Positions 35,873-45,515 of a stretch of DNA of 64,000 nucleotides are shown here, one piece after another. Within the stretch, counting starts at the first letter, position 1; each line of letters starts with the position of its first letter. The notes below the pieces were generated by a model, which did not search any database, was not told where the DNA came from, and worked only from the letters and a program-made list of their open reading frames with translations. A program made the position numbers and the translations under genes. Source of the DNA: Lachnospiraceae bacterium (GTDB lineage Bacteria > Bacillota > Clostridia > Lachnospirales > Lachnospiraceae); NCBI GenBank assembly GCA_015057665.1, contig SVDY01000004.1:1-64000 (forward strand), given 5' to 3'.

Positions 35873-37606
35873 TTATTTATCGAGTTTAGTATAATCGAAG
35901 TTTACGTACTCGTCTTCCAATGTACGATAGTCGTTCTTACCCATACCTGTAAGAGGAATCTCATCAATGGAAATAACTGCTACCGGCTTGCCACGTTCTT
36001 CCACATGTTTGTCGCAGTATTCGAAGATTTCCTTACATAATTCATCTCGGTCTACCCCATCTGCAGCTTCGATGATGGTAAGAGGATACTGTCCCTGGCT
36101 GTGGCCGCGGTCGTTGACACCGATGGTTACACAGTTACGTACATAAGCATGCTCGGATACCATGCTTTCTAAGTTTACAGGGAATACTTTGTGTCCGTCA
36201 AAACGTGTGATCATACGTTTTACACGGCCTTTGATGTATACGAAACCATCTTCATCCATGTAACCGATATCACCGGAATGAATCCATACTTGTCCGTCTT
36301 CATGTTCTCTCATGACGTTTGCTGTTTCTTCCGGTCTGTTGAAGTAACCTTTCATTACAGACGGACCTGTCACACATACTTCACCGTGCTGGTTATAGCC
36401 AAGTTCTTCCCCTGTCTCAGGATCAAAGATACCGATGGTTGTTGTAAGAGAAGGAATACCTACACTGAAACGTTTGTATCTGTCATTTACACAGAAGGAT
36501 GCTGCCGCAGATAACTCGGACATGCCATATCCCTGTGCAAGAGGATATTTGATATTATGGTCTTTCATGAACTGATTTAACTTGTTCTCAAGACCTTCGT
36601 TCATGGTATCGCCGCCAGAGCCAAGTGTGATAATGAAGGATAAATCCATGTTTTTCACTTCTTTACTATTCATTAAAAGCTCATAGAAGGCAGGTGTACT
36701 GATCATATGTTCCGGACGGAACTGTTTGATTAATTTACCGAACTGTGTTGGCTCGAATTTTGGAATTGGTACCAGTTCACACCCAAGGCATAATGGCATA
36801 TGCATGCCGCATACCATTCCGTATGTGGAGAATACAGGGATAATTCCAAGGAAACGGTCACCTGGTGTATATACGAGACCACAGTATTTGAAATTGATAA
36901 CTACAGAGTTCATGCTGTCGTTTGTAAGCATAACGCCTTTTGGGAAACCTGTTGTTCCGCCTGTATAAGCAATTGCTACAAGGGCATCTCCAACATATGG
37001 AACTTCTTTGGCTTTTGTATGTTCACCGCCTTTAATAAAGCTCTTCCATCTGATTACTTTTCCGCCGTAATCCACGTCTGCTTTCATCTTTGCTTTCATT
37101 GCAACTTTTGCTACAAATAATAGAGAGTCTGTTGCAGACTGAACAATCACGTGATCCTGTTTGATTGTGTTCATGATCTTACGTACCTTTGGATATGCAA
37201 GGTCAATTGTCACAAGAATTCTGGAGCCGGATTCTTTTACCATGCGGCTGATACTCTTTGTATCCATACGAGGGTCAATCATATTCGCTGCTGCACCAAT
37301 TTTATTCAGGGCATATACAGCAACAATACACTCAGGTACTGCAACGGATAAAAAAGATACGATATCCCCTTTTTTTACACCGAGAGCGACAAATGCATTA
37401 GCTGCTGCATCAATGCGTTTGAACAGTTCTTCCCATGTAATGTTCTTTCCATAATAATGGATCGCTGTATGTTTTAAATGTCCACGATTCTCATACTTTA
37501 AATAAGAATAAATTGTTCTCTTTGGAATCTCCACATGGGCGGATTCCTTTGGAAGGTATTTCATCCACGCTTTTTCCTGTGAAGGTGTTAATTTCTGATT
37601 GGACAT
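35873..37606 (-). CDS. AMP-forming acyl-CoA synthetase / ligase (ANL superfamily)
   Basis: 577 aa. The phosphate-binding motif YTGGTTGFPKG (about 215-225), the QGYGMSE motif and the domain hinge region SGDIGYMDEDGFVYIKGR are present, as is the C-terminal catalytic Lys in TGMGKNDYR. The family activates a carboxylic acid with ATP to an acyl-AMP and passes it to CoA or a carrier protein. The substrate cannot be read from the sequence; long-chain fatty acid or an aromatic acid are possible. Cytoplasmic. It has its own promoter (37704-37731) and terminator. No nearby carrier protein or fatty-acid gene is seen. Confidence 0.88.
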   Translation of the reverse strand: MSNQKLTPSQEKAWMKYLPKESAHVEIPKRTIYSYLKYENRGHLKHTAIHYYGKNITWEELFKRIDAAANAFVALGVKKGDIVSFLSVAVPECIVAVYALNKIGAAANMIDPRMDTKSISRMVKESGSRILVTIDLAYPKVRKIMNTIKQDHVIVQSATDSLLFVAKVAMKAKMKADVDYGGKVIRWKSFIKGGEHTKAKEVPYVGDALVAIAYTGGTTGFPKGVMLTNDSMNSVVINFKYCGLVYTPGDRFLGIIPVFSTYGMVCGMHMPLCLGCELVPIPKFEPTQFGKLIKQFRPEHMISTPAFYELLMNSKEVKNMDLSFIITLGSGGDTMNEGLENKLNQFMKDHNIKYPLAQGYGMSELSAAASFCVNDRYKRFSVGIPSLTTTIGIFDPETGEELGYNQHGEVCVTGPSVMKGYFNRPEETANVMREHEDGQVWIHSGDIGYMDEDGFVYIKGRVKRMITRFDGHKVFPVNLESMVSEHAYVRNCVTIGVNDRGHSQGQYPLTIIEAADGVDRDELCKEIFEYCDKHVEERGKPVAVISIDEIPLTGMGKNDYRTLEDEYVNFDYTKLDK

Positions 37607-37703
37607 CTTCTTGTCATCCTCTACTTTCTTTGTTGTACATTATATATCAATAGTTTTCTTCTGCTTTTCAATATAGAGACTCCCCTCTATCATAGCCTCC
37701 TTC

Positions 37704-37731
37704 ATTCTATCAGCTTTTGTTGAGATGTCAA
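37704..37731 (-). promoter_or_regulatory. Promoter of the acyl-CoA synthetase gene
   Basis: TTGACA, 16-bp spacer, TAGAAT, about 100 bases before the start. Confidence 0.65.
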
Positions 37732-37811
37732 GTTGCTATATGACAGTTTTTCTGTACTTTTTTCGGTACATTTTGTTACATTTTTCATCGGTAGAGAATT
37801 TTCCCTGTCAA

Positions 37812-37868
37812 ACAAAACAGGGGTGCTTTAGCAAATGTCTAAACTTAATGACATTTGCTAAAACACCC
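37812..37868 (-). terminator. Long hairpin terminator of glyS
   Basis: An approximately 20-bp imperfect stem (GGGGTGCTTTAGCAAATGTC with its complement) around a 10-base loop, followed on the minus strand by TGTTTTGTTTG, 27 bases after the stop of glyS. Confidence 0.7.
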
Positions 37869-37894
37869 CGTTCATATATTCTTATATTGTCTTC

Positions 37895-39283
37895 TTAGAA
37901 TCTCATCTTATCTTCAAAGTAAGCTTTGAGGTCTTCAATCTTCACTCTTTCCTGTGCCATTGTGTCACGGTCACGTACTGTTACTGCACCGTCTTCTTCG
38001 GATTCGAAGTCATATGTGATACAGAATGGAGTTCCGATTTCATCCTGTCTTCTGTAACGTTTACCGATGTTTCCTCTGTCGTCGAATTCACAGTTGTAGT
38101 ACTTGGAGAGTTCCATGTAGATCTTCTCTGCTCCTTCGTTTAATTTCTTGGAAAGTGGAAGGACACCGATCTTAACTGGTGCAAGTGCAGGATGGAAGTG
38201 AAGAACGGTACGAACATCGCCGCCTTCTAATTCTTCTTCATCGTATGCTGCACAAAGGAATGCAAGTGTTACACGGTCTGCACCAAGGGATGGTTCTACT
38301 ACGTAAGGAACGTATTTTTCTTTCTTCGCATCATCGAAATAGGACATATCCTGACCGGATGTGTTCTGATGCTGTGTTAAGTCGTAATCTGTACGGTCTG
38401 CAATACCCCAGAGCTCGCCCCATCCGAATGGGAATAAGAATTCGATATCTGTTGTTGCTTTGGAGTAGAAGGATAATTCATCCTGATCATGGTCACGGAG
38501 TCTCATCTCGTCTTCTTTGATGCCTAAAGACTGTAACCAGTTGATACAGAATGTTCTCCAGTACTGGAACCATTCAAGGTCTGTATCAGGTTCACAAAAG
38601 AATTCAAGTTCCATCTGTTCAAATTCTCTTGTACGGAATGTGAAGTTACCCGGTGTGATCTCGTTACGGAAGGATTTACCAATCTGTGCAATACCAAATG
38701 GAATCTTCTTACGGGATGTTCTCTGTACGTTCTTGAAGTTTACGAAAATACCCTGAGCTGTTTCAGGTCTTAAATATACTGTATTTTTAGCATCTTCTGT
38801 TACACCTTGGAATGTTTTGAACATAAGGTTAAACTGTCTGATGTCTGTGAAGTCATGAGCACCGCATGTTGGACATGGAATCTTGTTATCTGTGATGAAT
38901 TTCATCATTTCTTCTGTTGTCCAGCCGTCAACGGAAGATTCTAATGTGATACCATTGTCTTTTGCGTAGTCTTCAATAATCTTGTCTGCACGGAAACGTT
39001 CGTGGCAGTCACGGCAGTCCATTAATGGGTCGGAGAATCCGCCAAGATGTCCGGATGCTACCCATGTCTGAGGGTTCATAAGGATGGCACAGTCAACACC
39101 AACATTGTATGGGCTTTCCTGTACGAATTTCTGCCACCATGCTTTCTTTACGTTGTTCTTAAGTTCAACACCTAAGTTACCGTAATCCCATGTGTTAGCA
39201 AGTCCGCCATAGATTTCAGAACCTGGATATACAAATCCTCTGGCTTTGGCAAGTGCTACGATTTTTTCCATTGTTTTTTCCAT
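37895..39283 (-). CDS. glyS: Glycyl-tRNA synthetase, dimeric alpha2 type
   Basis: 462 aa, within the usual size of one-chain bacterial GlyRS. Class II motifs are visible: YPGSEIYGG near the N-terminus, [27 protein letters not shown] and the C-terminal [10 protein letters not shown], plus a CPTCG zinc knuckle. The enzyme charges tRNA-Gly in the cytoplasm. ATG at 39283 has AAGGAG 7 bases upstream; a second in-frame ATG four codons later is less well placed. The leader has two small hairpins but no T-box-like sequence that I can see. Confidence 0.96.
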   Translation of the reverse strand: MEKTMEKIVALAKARGFVYPGSEIYGGLANTWDYGNLGVELKNNVKKAWWQKFVQESPYNVGVDCAILMNPQTWVASGHLGGFSDPLMDCRDCHERFRADKIIEDYAKDNGITLESSVDGWTTEEMMKFITDNKIPCPTCGAHDFTDIRQFNLMFKTFQGVTEDAKNTVYLRPETAQGIFVNFKNVQRTSRKKIPFGIAQIGKSFRNEITPGNFTFRTREFEQMELEFFCEPDTDLEWFQYWRTFCINWLQSLGIKEDEMRLRDHDQDELSFYSKATTDIEFLFPFGWGELWGIADRTDYDLTQHQNTSGQDMSYFDDAKKEKYVPYVVEPSLGADRVTLAFLCAAYDEEELEGGDVRTVLHFHPALAPVKIGVLPLSKKLNEGAEKIYMELSKYYNCEFDDRGNIGKRYRRQDEIGTPFCITYDFESEEDGAVTVRDRDTMAQERVKIEDLKAYFEDKMRF

Positions 39284-39306
39284 TGTTTTGTCTCCTTTTC
39301 CTGCGG

Positions 39307-39361
39307 CTTATATGGTTTTATAAGACGCTTTTTTAAATTCATCCTATATGGTTTTATAGGA
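39307..39361 (-). promoter_or_regulatory. Twin hairpins in the glyS leader
   Basis: Two palindromes 36 bases apart, CTTATA-AAACCA-TATAAG (39307-39324) and TCCTATA-AAACCA-TATAGGA (39342-39361), share the loop AAACCA. They lie between the promoter and the ribosome site. Function unknown. Confidence 0.5.
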
Positions 39362-39401
39362 CGTATTATTTTGAATTTCACAAATTACAGTGATAAATCA
39401 T

Positions 39402-39430
39402 ATTCTATACTGTTTTGTTGCTTTTTTCAA
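39402..39430 (-). promoter_or_regulatory. Sigma-A promoter of glyS
   Basis: TTGAAA, 17-bp spacer, TAGAAT on the minus strand, about 120 bases before the start. Confidence 0.65.
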
Positions 39431-39510
39431 TAGAAATTTATAATTTTAGGACAATTGAGGGGATGATGGAGTGATTTAGACTGGCAAGAGCTCACTTTCA
39501 AGGTGCTGGA

Positions 39511-39948
39511 GGGTGCAGAGAGCAAAAGTGTTAGCTGGTACCCGGGAATCCCGATTGGGGCTAGCTTAATGAGAACTTGTGGATACAGAGTGCAAAAGAG
39601 TTTGCCGGTACCCAGAAGTTACCGGCTAGAGCTTGTTTTTTGGAAAGCGGTGGGCACAGAGAGCAAAAGTGTTGACTGGTACCCGCAAAAGTTGAAGACA
39701 TACGGGTACCCGGGAAAGATTTTATTGTCAGTATATTTGCCGGATATAAAATAACGTTTTTTTGGCTAAAAATCAAAGTTTTCTGGGTACAGCAGATACA
39801 TTTATTTGTCAGTACCCGACAAGAAGAGATTACCAAGGAACTTGTGGGTACAGGGAGCAAAAGAGTCTGTCGATACCCACAAGCCACCAACTGATTCTCG
39901 CTTACGAAGTCTTGCGGGTACAGGGAGCAAAAGAGTCTCTCGATACCC
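39511..39948. repeat. Array of six degenerate 33-nt palindromic repeats
   Basis: Copies at 39511-39543, 39581-39613, 39652-39684, 39785-39817, 39846-39878 and 39916-39948 share GGGTACAG..AGCAAAAG and end in GTACCC or ATACCC. Arms GGGTA/TACCC and an inner arm can pair. Start-to-start distances are 70, 71, 133, 61 and 70 bases. Fourth copy is the most diverged. A further fused half-site is at about 39703-39713. No real gene lies between 39284 and 40047; open frames here simply read through the repeats. Confidence 0.8.
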
Positions 39949-40046
39949 AGGAACCCGCGGCATCTCTCAGTCTCCAGGAACCCGCGGCATCTCTCAGTCC
40001 CCAGGAACCCGCAGCATCTCTCAGTCCCCAGGAACCCGCAGCATCG
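39947..40046. repeat. 27-bp tandem repeat, 3.7 copies, abutting recO
   Basis: Units at 39947, 39974, 40001 and 40028 (partial) begin CCAGGAACCCGC and differ by one or two bases. They start in the last palindrome of the array and stop one base before the recO stop codon. Confidence 0.9.
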
Positions 40047-40047
40047 G

Positions 40048-40794
40048 CTATCCTTCCAGAACCTCTATCATCTCCAAAGACTTAAAATCTCCCTGAAGAT
40101 GCCTTCCAAGAAACTCCTTACTGATTCTCATCAGCCGCTCCAGAACTTTGTCTGATACTACAAAAGAGAATACTTTCTCTATGGGCGTAGAGATAATGTA
40201 CTGAAGTGTATAGAGGCAGGAATCCACCAGCCACACGGAATCGATGGCATGGCGCCAGCACTTGTTACAGATAACACCGCCTCGAAGTGCGGAAAAATGG
40301 GTCAGTTCCTCTGTGCTGCCGCACAGACTGCACTGAAATACCTGCATCCCCTCTCCAAAGCAGGTAAGCAAGCGGATCTCGTAGATACAGCGGATAAGTT
40401 TTGCAGGAACAATCCCCTTCTCAAGAACACGAAGGCTCTGATAAAGAAGCTTAAGAATCTGGCGCTCGTCATTATTCTCTCTGGTCAGATAAGAAGCCAG
40501 CTCCAGAAAATATGTACCATAAGCCACCTTCAGCAAATCTTTCTTAAGTTCTGCAAAGTAGTTCTCCACTTCTACCCCTAATAATGTGTAGGAATTCTTT
40601 CCCGGATAGAGAGTGAAGGTACCAAAAGTCATAGGCTGGCTCACACCGGAAAGCATACTATTCGGTTTTTTTGCGCCTCTGGCGAATGCACTGATCTTGC
40701 CTTTCTCCAAGGTGAGAATGACTACTCTTCTGTCGTACTCTCCGATGGGGGACTGGGCTAAAACTATGCCTCTGACTTTGATTTGTTCTTTCAT
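40048..40794 (-). CDS. recO: DNA repair protein RecO
   Basis: 248 aa, normal length. N-terminal OB-fold start VRGIVLAQSPIGEYDR with the conserved VLTLEKGKISAFARGAKK, central helices, and a CSLC...CNKC zinc site at about 155-178. RecO loads RecA on SSB-coated DNA in the RecFOR pathway. ATG at 40794 is preceded by GGAGCGGAT. It lies 71 bases after era, an arrangement common in Firmicutes. The 3' end meets a tandem repeat. Confidence 0.95.
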   Translation of the reverse strand: MKEQIKVRGIVLAQSPIGEYDRRVVILTLEKGKISAFARGAKKPNSMLSGVSQPMTFGTFTLYPGKNSYTLLGVEVENYFAELKKDLLKVAYGTYFLELASYLTRENNDERQILKLLYQSLRVLEKGIVPAKLIRCIYEIRLLTCFGEGMQVFQCSLCGSTEELTHFSALRGGVICNKCWRHAIDSVWLVDSCLYTLQYIISTPIEKVFSFVVSDKVLERLMRISKEFLGRHLQGDFKSLEMIEVLEG

Positions 40795-40865
40795 ATCCGC
40801 TCCGTTCTCAATAATTACTTAAATTAGGTACATTTCATGCAGCGAAAATTTCCACGACTCATTTT

Positions 40866-41771
40866 CTAGATTTCCTTCTTATCATACCCGTAATTCTTAA
40901 TAAGGAAGTCGCTGTCTCTCCAGTTCTTCTTCACTTTCACCCAGAGTTTTAAATTTACCTTCATGTCGAGAAGATTCTCCATCTCTGTACGTGCCTGGGA
41001 ACCAATCTTCTTAAGCATAACGCCCTGTTTGCCGATGATAATGCCTTTATGAGAATCACGTTCACAGATAATAGTAGCATCAATGTCTACAATGCGTCCG
41101 CCCGGACGCACTTTCATAATATCGATGACAACGGCGATTCCGTGTGGAATCTCCTGGGAGAGAAGGCGGAGTGCTTTCTCGCGGATAAGTTCTGCAACGA
41201 TCTGGCGTTCCGGCTGGTCTGTGATGGTGTCTTCATCGTAGTACTGAGGTCCTTCTTCCAGATATTTGAAGAGGCAGTTAATCAATTCCTGCTTATTCTT
41301 TCCTGTCATAGCAGAAACCGGAACAATGTCTGCAAAGTTATAAACATCTTTGTATTTCATAATGCACTGTACCAGTTCTTCGTCTGTTACAGTGTCGATC
41401 TTGTTGATGACAAGGATGACCGGTGTTTTGATGGTCTGAAGTTTTTCGATGATATACTGCTCTCCCGCACCGATAAATGTACTTGGTTCTACAAGCCACA
41501 TGATAACATCTACCTCTTTTAAAGTACGCTCAGCAACGTTTAACATATAGTCGCCAAGTTTATTTTTGGCTTTATTGATGCCGGGGGTGTCAAGGAAGAT
41601 GATCTGGCCGTCTTCACATGTGTACACGGTCTGAATGCGGTTACGTGTTGTCTGTGGTTTATTGGATGTGATGGCAATCTTCTGCCCGATGAGCTGATTC
41701 ATCAGTGTGGACTTGCCAACATTTGGTCTGCCGATTAATGTGACAAACCCGGATTTAAAAATGTTCTTCAT
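40866..41771 (-). CDS. era: GTPase Era
   Basis: 301 aa from ATG 41771 (AAGGA 6 bases before), chosen over the ATG eight codons upstream, which has no ribosome site. G1 GRPNVGKST, G3 DTPGI, G4 NKID and the C-terminal KH RNA-binding domain (ICERDSHKGIIIGKQG) are visible. Era binds the 3' end of 16S rRNA and helps assemble the 30S subunit. It lies between the M16C peptidase and recO. Confidence 0.97.
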   Translation of the reverse strand: MKNIFKSGFVTLIGRPNVGKSTLMNQLIGQKIAITSNKPQTTRNRIQTVYTCEDGQIIFLDTPGINKAKNKLGDYMLNVAERTLKEVDVIMWLVEPSTFIGAGEQYIIEKLQTIKTPVILVINKIDTVTDEELVQCIMKYKDVYNFADIVPVSAMTGKNKQELINCLFKYLEEGPQYYDEDTITDQPERQIVAELIREKALRLLSQEIPHGIAVVIDIMKVRPGGRIVDIDATIICERDSHKGIIIGKQGVMLKKIGSQARTEMENLLDMKVNLKLWVKVKKNWRDSDFLIKNYGYDKKEI

Positions 41772-41798
41772 TCTATTCCTTTCTTTCTCTATCATTTT

Positions 41799-41830
41799 GA
41801 CTGCCGAAAAAGTTCTCTTCTTCGACAGTC
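41799..41830 (-). other. Hairpin between M16C peptidase and era
   Basis: GACTGCCGAA / TTCGACAGTC with one mismatch and a 12-base loop. There is no T-run on the minus strand, so it may be a processing site or weak attenuator rather than a terminator. Confidence 0.35.
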
Positions 41831-41847
41831 AAATTTCAAATCAGTTA

Positions 41848-44820
41848 TTAAAAAATGCTTTTCAGTTCTTTAAAGAGTTCTCTCTCTTCTTCCAGTTTGT
41901 TTTCATTTCCGATGACACAGATAATATTATCCTCAAATGCCGCCTTAATCAACGGTGCAAGACTGCGGATGGTCTCTGGGGTACAGGTGAGAAGTTCGTC
42001 TCTTTCCTTCTGGACAAGCTTTGTTGTCACGCCCATGAGCCATGCCCTGAACATCTGCATGCCCTTTGCAGGGGCTTCCACAGGAGCATCCATATTGCCG
42101 ATGGCACCGATGATATATTTGGTCATGTCACGCTCATCTGCTGTAAAGTTCTCAACAAATTTCCATGCGTTTTTGTATACATCAAGAGTCGCGGAAAGGT
42201 TCGGATCACGGTAGGATGTAAAGTATGCGTTTCCAAGACGTGTAAATCCGCACATGCAGCCGTAGGCGCCGCCTTTCACACGGATGTTTTGCCACAAATA
42301 ATCAAAAGAAAACATCATGTGAAGTGCTTTTAATGCACCGTGGTAGGAGAATCCTTTCTCAAGGAAATTGCCGGCTTTGGCATTGTACTGAACTTTGCTG
42401 GATGTCTTGAAGCCTTCGTTCTTTACGATTGGTGTCCTGCTAGCACTTGCTTCTTCAGCAGCTGCACAAGAGTCAGCCGGAACATCTGCTGTATTATCCC
42501 CGCAGTCTTCCGCTTCTTCATAGAACACTTCATAGAGTCCTTCCACTTCTTTTGTGAGAAGTTCCATCGGTATCTCGTCTGCAGTATAGCTGATCATCAG
42601 GTTGTTCTTTGTAAAAATCATCTCACGGACTTTTAAGAGTCCTGCTGCCAGACTTTCATATCTTTCTTCGAAGTTTTCTTCCAGATCTTTGATGAACTCA
42701 TAGAAGTCAATGCCGTCCATCATTTCCTTGGCCAGAGCAGACTGGCTGAAGTAGGAAAGGGCGCGGTTGGCTGCTGCCGCATGGCCGGCCTGATTGTTTC
42801 TCTGCTGAAGATTGTTCTTCATCTGAGAGATGATTTCTCTTAAACGTTCTTTATCTGTAATATGGGACTTGAAAATAATCTCTTTCGTCATGGTAAACAG
42901 GTTAGCGATCTGGTCGTAAAGACCTTTTGCACCTACTTCAAAAAGACCAAGGAAGCTTCCCTCTTCCTCTTTTAATGGAATAATCTCTGTATCAGTGCCC
43001 CATCCGCCCATGTTTAAGTTGATCTCTGTTGTCAGTTCCTGATAAGTGAAGTGATCTGTATCAACGAGACGGTATACGTTAGCAAGCATGGCAGCATAAG
43101 GAAGCATGCGGAATGGAAGATTTTTAAGAGAAAATGCCAGTTTCAGATAGGCGATTCCGTTGGTAAATTCATTCACATAGATAACCGGCGCACCTGCTGC
43201 CTCCAGTTTCTCATATGCGATCGGTTCTGTCTTTTTCTCAATATCATCAATGGAAAGAAGAGGAATCTTCTCAATGTCTTCTTTTCTGGACGGTTCGTCC
43301 TGATAAATTCGGAGTGCTTCTGCTTTTTTGATGATTTCTTCTTTTTCTTCATCAGAAAGGCCTGCCTTGTATGCAGCAAGCTTTTCTTTTATTTTCTCTT
43401 CCATGGCACCTGTCAGGCCTTTTTCAGGCTCAATCATGACAAATGCTTTGTGATTATTGTCAAGGAAGTACTTCTGAATCAGGGATTCGAAATAACCTGT
43501 GCCGATTCTTTCTTTTAAAATAGAGAATACCTTTCCTGTGTGGATATGAATAAATGGCTTCTCATCATCGTATAACCAGCTGTCATACATCTGAAGACCG
43601 TAGATGAGTCCTTTTGGATAACGGCCAAAATTACTTTCTTTGTATTTGAATTCAAAGTAGTTGATGGCCGCGCGGAGCACTTTCTCATCTAATCCCTCTT
43701 TTACTGCTTTCGCAAATTCTTCTTCTAAAAGTTTAATGAATCTGTCCTGCTCTTCCGGATTGGAATTGTTCACGATAACAGAAAATACAGGCTGCTGGAT
43801 TCCGTTGTCATAGCTGTGGTATAAATCCTTGCCGATCTTGGCATCTAAGAGCGCTTTCTTGATCTGAGCTCCCGGCATGCCAAAGAGCACATAACCAAGA
43901 ATCTGGAAGGCAAGATAGAGTTCTCTGTCTAAACTGTCGCCGACAACTACGTTATAGCTTAAAAATGTATTGTCTTTCTCATTCTCTTCTTCTGAGATGG
44001 AATACACATCCTTTAAATACACAGGCTGGTCAAATGGCTTCTGGAAAGGAATGTCTGCATTTACCTCAAGATAATCGAAATGGCTCAGATATTCTTCATC
44101 AATGAATGCCAGTTCTTTATCAACGTCCATATCACCGTAAAGGTATATATAACTGTTGGATGGATGATAATATTTCTTATGGAAGGCAATGAAATCTTCC
44201 TGGGTAAGATTTGGAATAAAATCAGGGTCACCGCCGGACTCACAGCCGTAAGCCGTATCCGGAAGAAGGGCATCCTGGATCCTTCTTGCAAGAATGTCAT
44301 CACCGGATGAGAATACACCTTTCATCTCATTATATACAACACCGTTATAAGTCAGTTCTCCATCCATGGAATCAAGCTCATAGTGCCAGCCTTCCTGCAT
44401 AAGGATCTTCGGTTCTTTATAAATATTCGGATATAAAACCGCATCCAGATACACATGCATCATGTTGTGAAAGTCTGTGTCATTACAGCTTGCTACCGGA
44501 TATACAGTCTTATCCGGATAGGTCATAGCATTTAAAAATGTGTTAAGACTTCCTTTTACCAATTCTACAAATGGATCTTTTAATGGAAAGTTCTTAGAAC
44601 CACAGAGAACAGAGTGCTCCAGAATATGAGGCACGCCCGTATCATCTGACGGCGGTGTTTTAAAACCGATATTAAATACTTTATTCTTATCTTCGCTTGT
44701 GACAACAACCACTCTGGCTTTTGTCTTACTATGTCTCAAAAGATATCCTGTGCCGTTCATCTCAGGCAGGAATTCTTCTTTTTCCAAAAAATAAGTTCCT
44801 TTATTAATAACATCAAACAT
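41848..44820 (-). CDS. M16C metallopeptidase (presequence-protease / insulinase-like)
   Basis: 990 aa, the size of the single-chain M16C group. The inverted zinc motif HILEH (about residue 66) with the downstream NTFLNAMTYPDKTVYP block marks the active N-terminal half; a second, inactive M16 half and the linking M16C-associated region follow. These enzymes degrade unstructured peptides in a closed chamber. No signal peptide, so cytoplasmic. ATG at 44820 follows GAGGAGAAT. Own promoter at 44973-45000; era is 76 bases downstream. Confidence 0.93.
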   Translation of the reverse strand: MFDVINKGTYFLEKEEFLPEMNGTGYLLRHSKTKARVVVVTSEDKNKVFNIGFKTPPSDDTGVPHILEHSVLCGSKNFPLKDPFVELVKGSLNTFLNAMTYPDKTVYPVASCNDTDFHNMMHVYLDAVLYPNIYKEPKILMQEGWHYELDSMDGELTYNGVVYNEMKGVFSSGDDILARRIQDALLPDTAYGCESGGDPDFIPNLTQEDFIAFHKKYYHPSNSYIYLYGDMDVDKELAFIDEEYLSHFDYLEVNADIPFQKPFDQPVYLKDVYSISEEENEKDNTFLSYNVVVGDSLDRELYLAFQILGYVLFGMPGAQIKKALLDAKIGKDLYHSYDNGIQQPVFSVIVNNSNPEEQDRFIKLLEEEFAKAVKEGLDEKVLRAAINYFEFKYKESNFGRYPKGLIYGLQMYDSWLYDDEKPFIHIHTGKVFSILKERIGTGYFESLIQKYFLDNNHKAFVMIEPEKGLTGAMEEKIKEKLAAYKAGLSDEEKEEIIKKAEALRIYQDEPSRKEDIEKIPLLSIDDIEKKTEPIAYEKLEAAGAPVIYVNEFTNGIAYLKLAFSLKNLPFRMLPYAAMLANVYRLVDTDHFTYQELTTEINLNMGGWGTDTEIIPLKEEEGSFLGLFEVGAKGLYDQIANLFTMTKEIIFKSHITDKERLREIISQMKNNLQQRNNQAGHAAAANRALSYFSQSALAKEMMDGIDFYEFIKDLEENFEERYESLAAGLLKVREMIFTKNNLMISYTADEIPMELLTKEVEGLYEVFYEEAEDCGDNTADVPADSCAAAEEASASRTPIVKNEGFKTSSKVQYNAKAGNFLEKGFSYHGALKALHMMFSFDYLWQNIRVKGGAYGCMCGFTRLGNAYFTSYRDPNLSATLDVYKNAWKFVENFTADERDMTKYIIGAIGNMDAPVEAPAKGMQMFRAWLMGVTTKLVQKERDELLTCTPETIRSLAPLIKAAFEDNIICVIGNENKLEEERELFKELKSIF

Positions 44821-44972
44821 AGATATTCTCCTCTTTTATCATTTATTTATGCCGGTTCTTTTGATTCAAATTTTGTCCGAAAGACTCGGCTAAGGAAGCC
44901 TCTTCCATCAAATATCCGGTCATTTTCAGTACATGCTGCAAGGCAACAGTACTCCAATATAATCATTTTTAT

Positions 44973-45000
44973 ATTGTAACATAAGACTAAAAAAATACAA
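44973..45000 (-). promoter_or_regulatory. Likely promoter of the M16C peptidase
   Basis: TTGTAT, 16-bp spacer, TACAAT on the minus strand; leader about 145 bases. Nothing else is recognised between 44821 and 44972. Confidence 0.5.
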
Positions 45001-45023
45001 CTCCTTAACCGCCATAAGTTTCC

Positions 45024-45053
45024 AACATAATTTGACTCCTGCTGTTCATAATA
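45024..45053 (+). promoter_or_regulatory. Sigma-G-like promoter of the SASP gene
   Basis: AACATA, 17-bp spacer, CATAATA, close to the forespore sigma-G pattern (xxNATA ... CATNNTA). It lies about 55 bases before the start, as expected for an SASP gene. Confidence 0.45.
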
Positions 45054-45109
45054 ATAACACGCTCAGCAATCAAGCAGGGCAGACACTTACGAAAATGGAG
45101 GTAACAGTG

Positions 45110-45352
45110 ATGTCAAACAATTCTAGTGGAAGCAACCGTAACCGTGTGGAAGTACCAGAGGCAAAAGGTGCTATGGACAGATTCAAAATGGAAGTGGCAA
45201 ACGACCTTGGCGTAGACTTAAAAAAAGGCTACAATGGTAACCTCACAACAAAACAGACTGGTTCCATTGGCGGTGAGATGGTTCGTCGAATGATCAAACG
45301 CCAGGAAGAACAGATGGCAAACAGCGATAACTCCGGCAGCATGTCTGAATAG
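45110..45352 (+). CDS. Small acid-soluble spore protein, alpha/beta type
   Basis: 80 aa from the ATG at 45110, with GGAGGTAAC just upstream; the in-frame ATG five codons earlier lies inside that ribosome site. The two SASP signatures are visible: MDRFKMEVANDLG with the germination-protease site in KMEVAND, and LTTKQTGSIGGEMVRRMI. These proteins coat and protect spore DNA and are degraded by Gpr on germination. This is the only clear plus-strand gene in the window. Confidence 0.95.
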   Translation: MSNNSSGSNRNRVEVPEAKGAMDRFKMEVANDLGVDLKKGYNGNLTTKQTGSIGGEMVRRMIKRQEEQMANSDNSGSMSE

Positions 45353-45408
45353 TTCTTTGGAGCAAAAAAAGTACTGTTGTAAGACAGCGATTTCTTAAGG
45401 AAAAGAAA

Positions 45409-45475
45409 ATGGGTTCGAAAACCACAGGCCGCATCAATCGTGACCACATGGTTTTTGAACCCATATTTCTTTTTA
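45409..45475. terminator. Bidirectional terminator between SASP and the LTA-synthase-like gene
   Basis: 16-base arms ATGGGTTC.AAAACCA / TGGTTTTTGAACCCAT with T-rich sequence on both sides, so it can serve both converging genes. Confidence 0.75.
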
Positions 45476-45515
45476 TGAAAATTTTTTTAAATCTGAGAAA
45501 CAGTGAGAATCGTCT

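Noticed and set aside
39284-39480. T-box riboswitch before glyS
   Set aside because: No specifier stem, no TGG-type T-box sequence and no terminator/antiterminator pair; only two small hairpins.
39511-39948. CRISPR array
   Set aside because: Repeats of 33 nt with 37-38 nt spacers look right at first, but copies differ at many positions, spacers range from 28 to 100 bases, and no cas gene is in the window.
39762-40085. Plus-strand protein with a QEPAASLSP repeat
   Set aside because: It is simply the 27-bp tandem repeat read in frame (27 is divisible by three), has no ribosome site and overlaps the recO 3' end.
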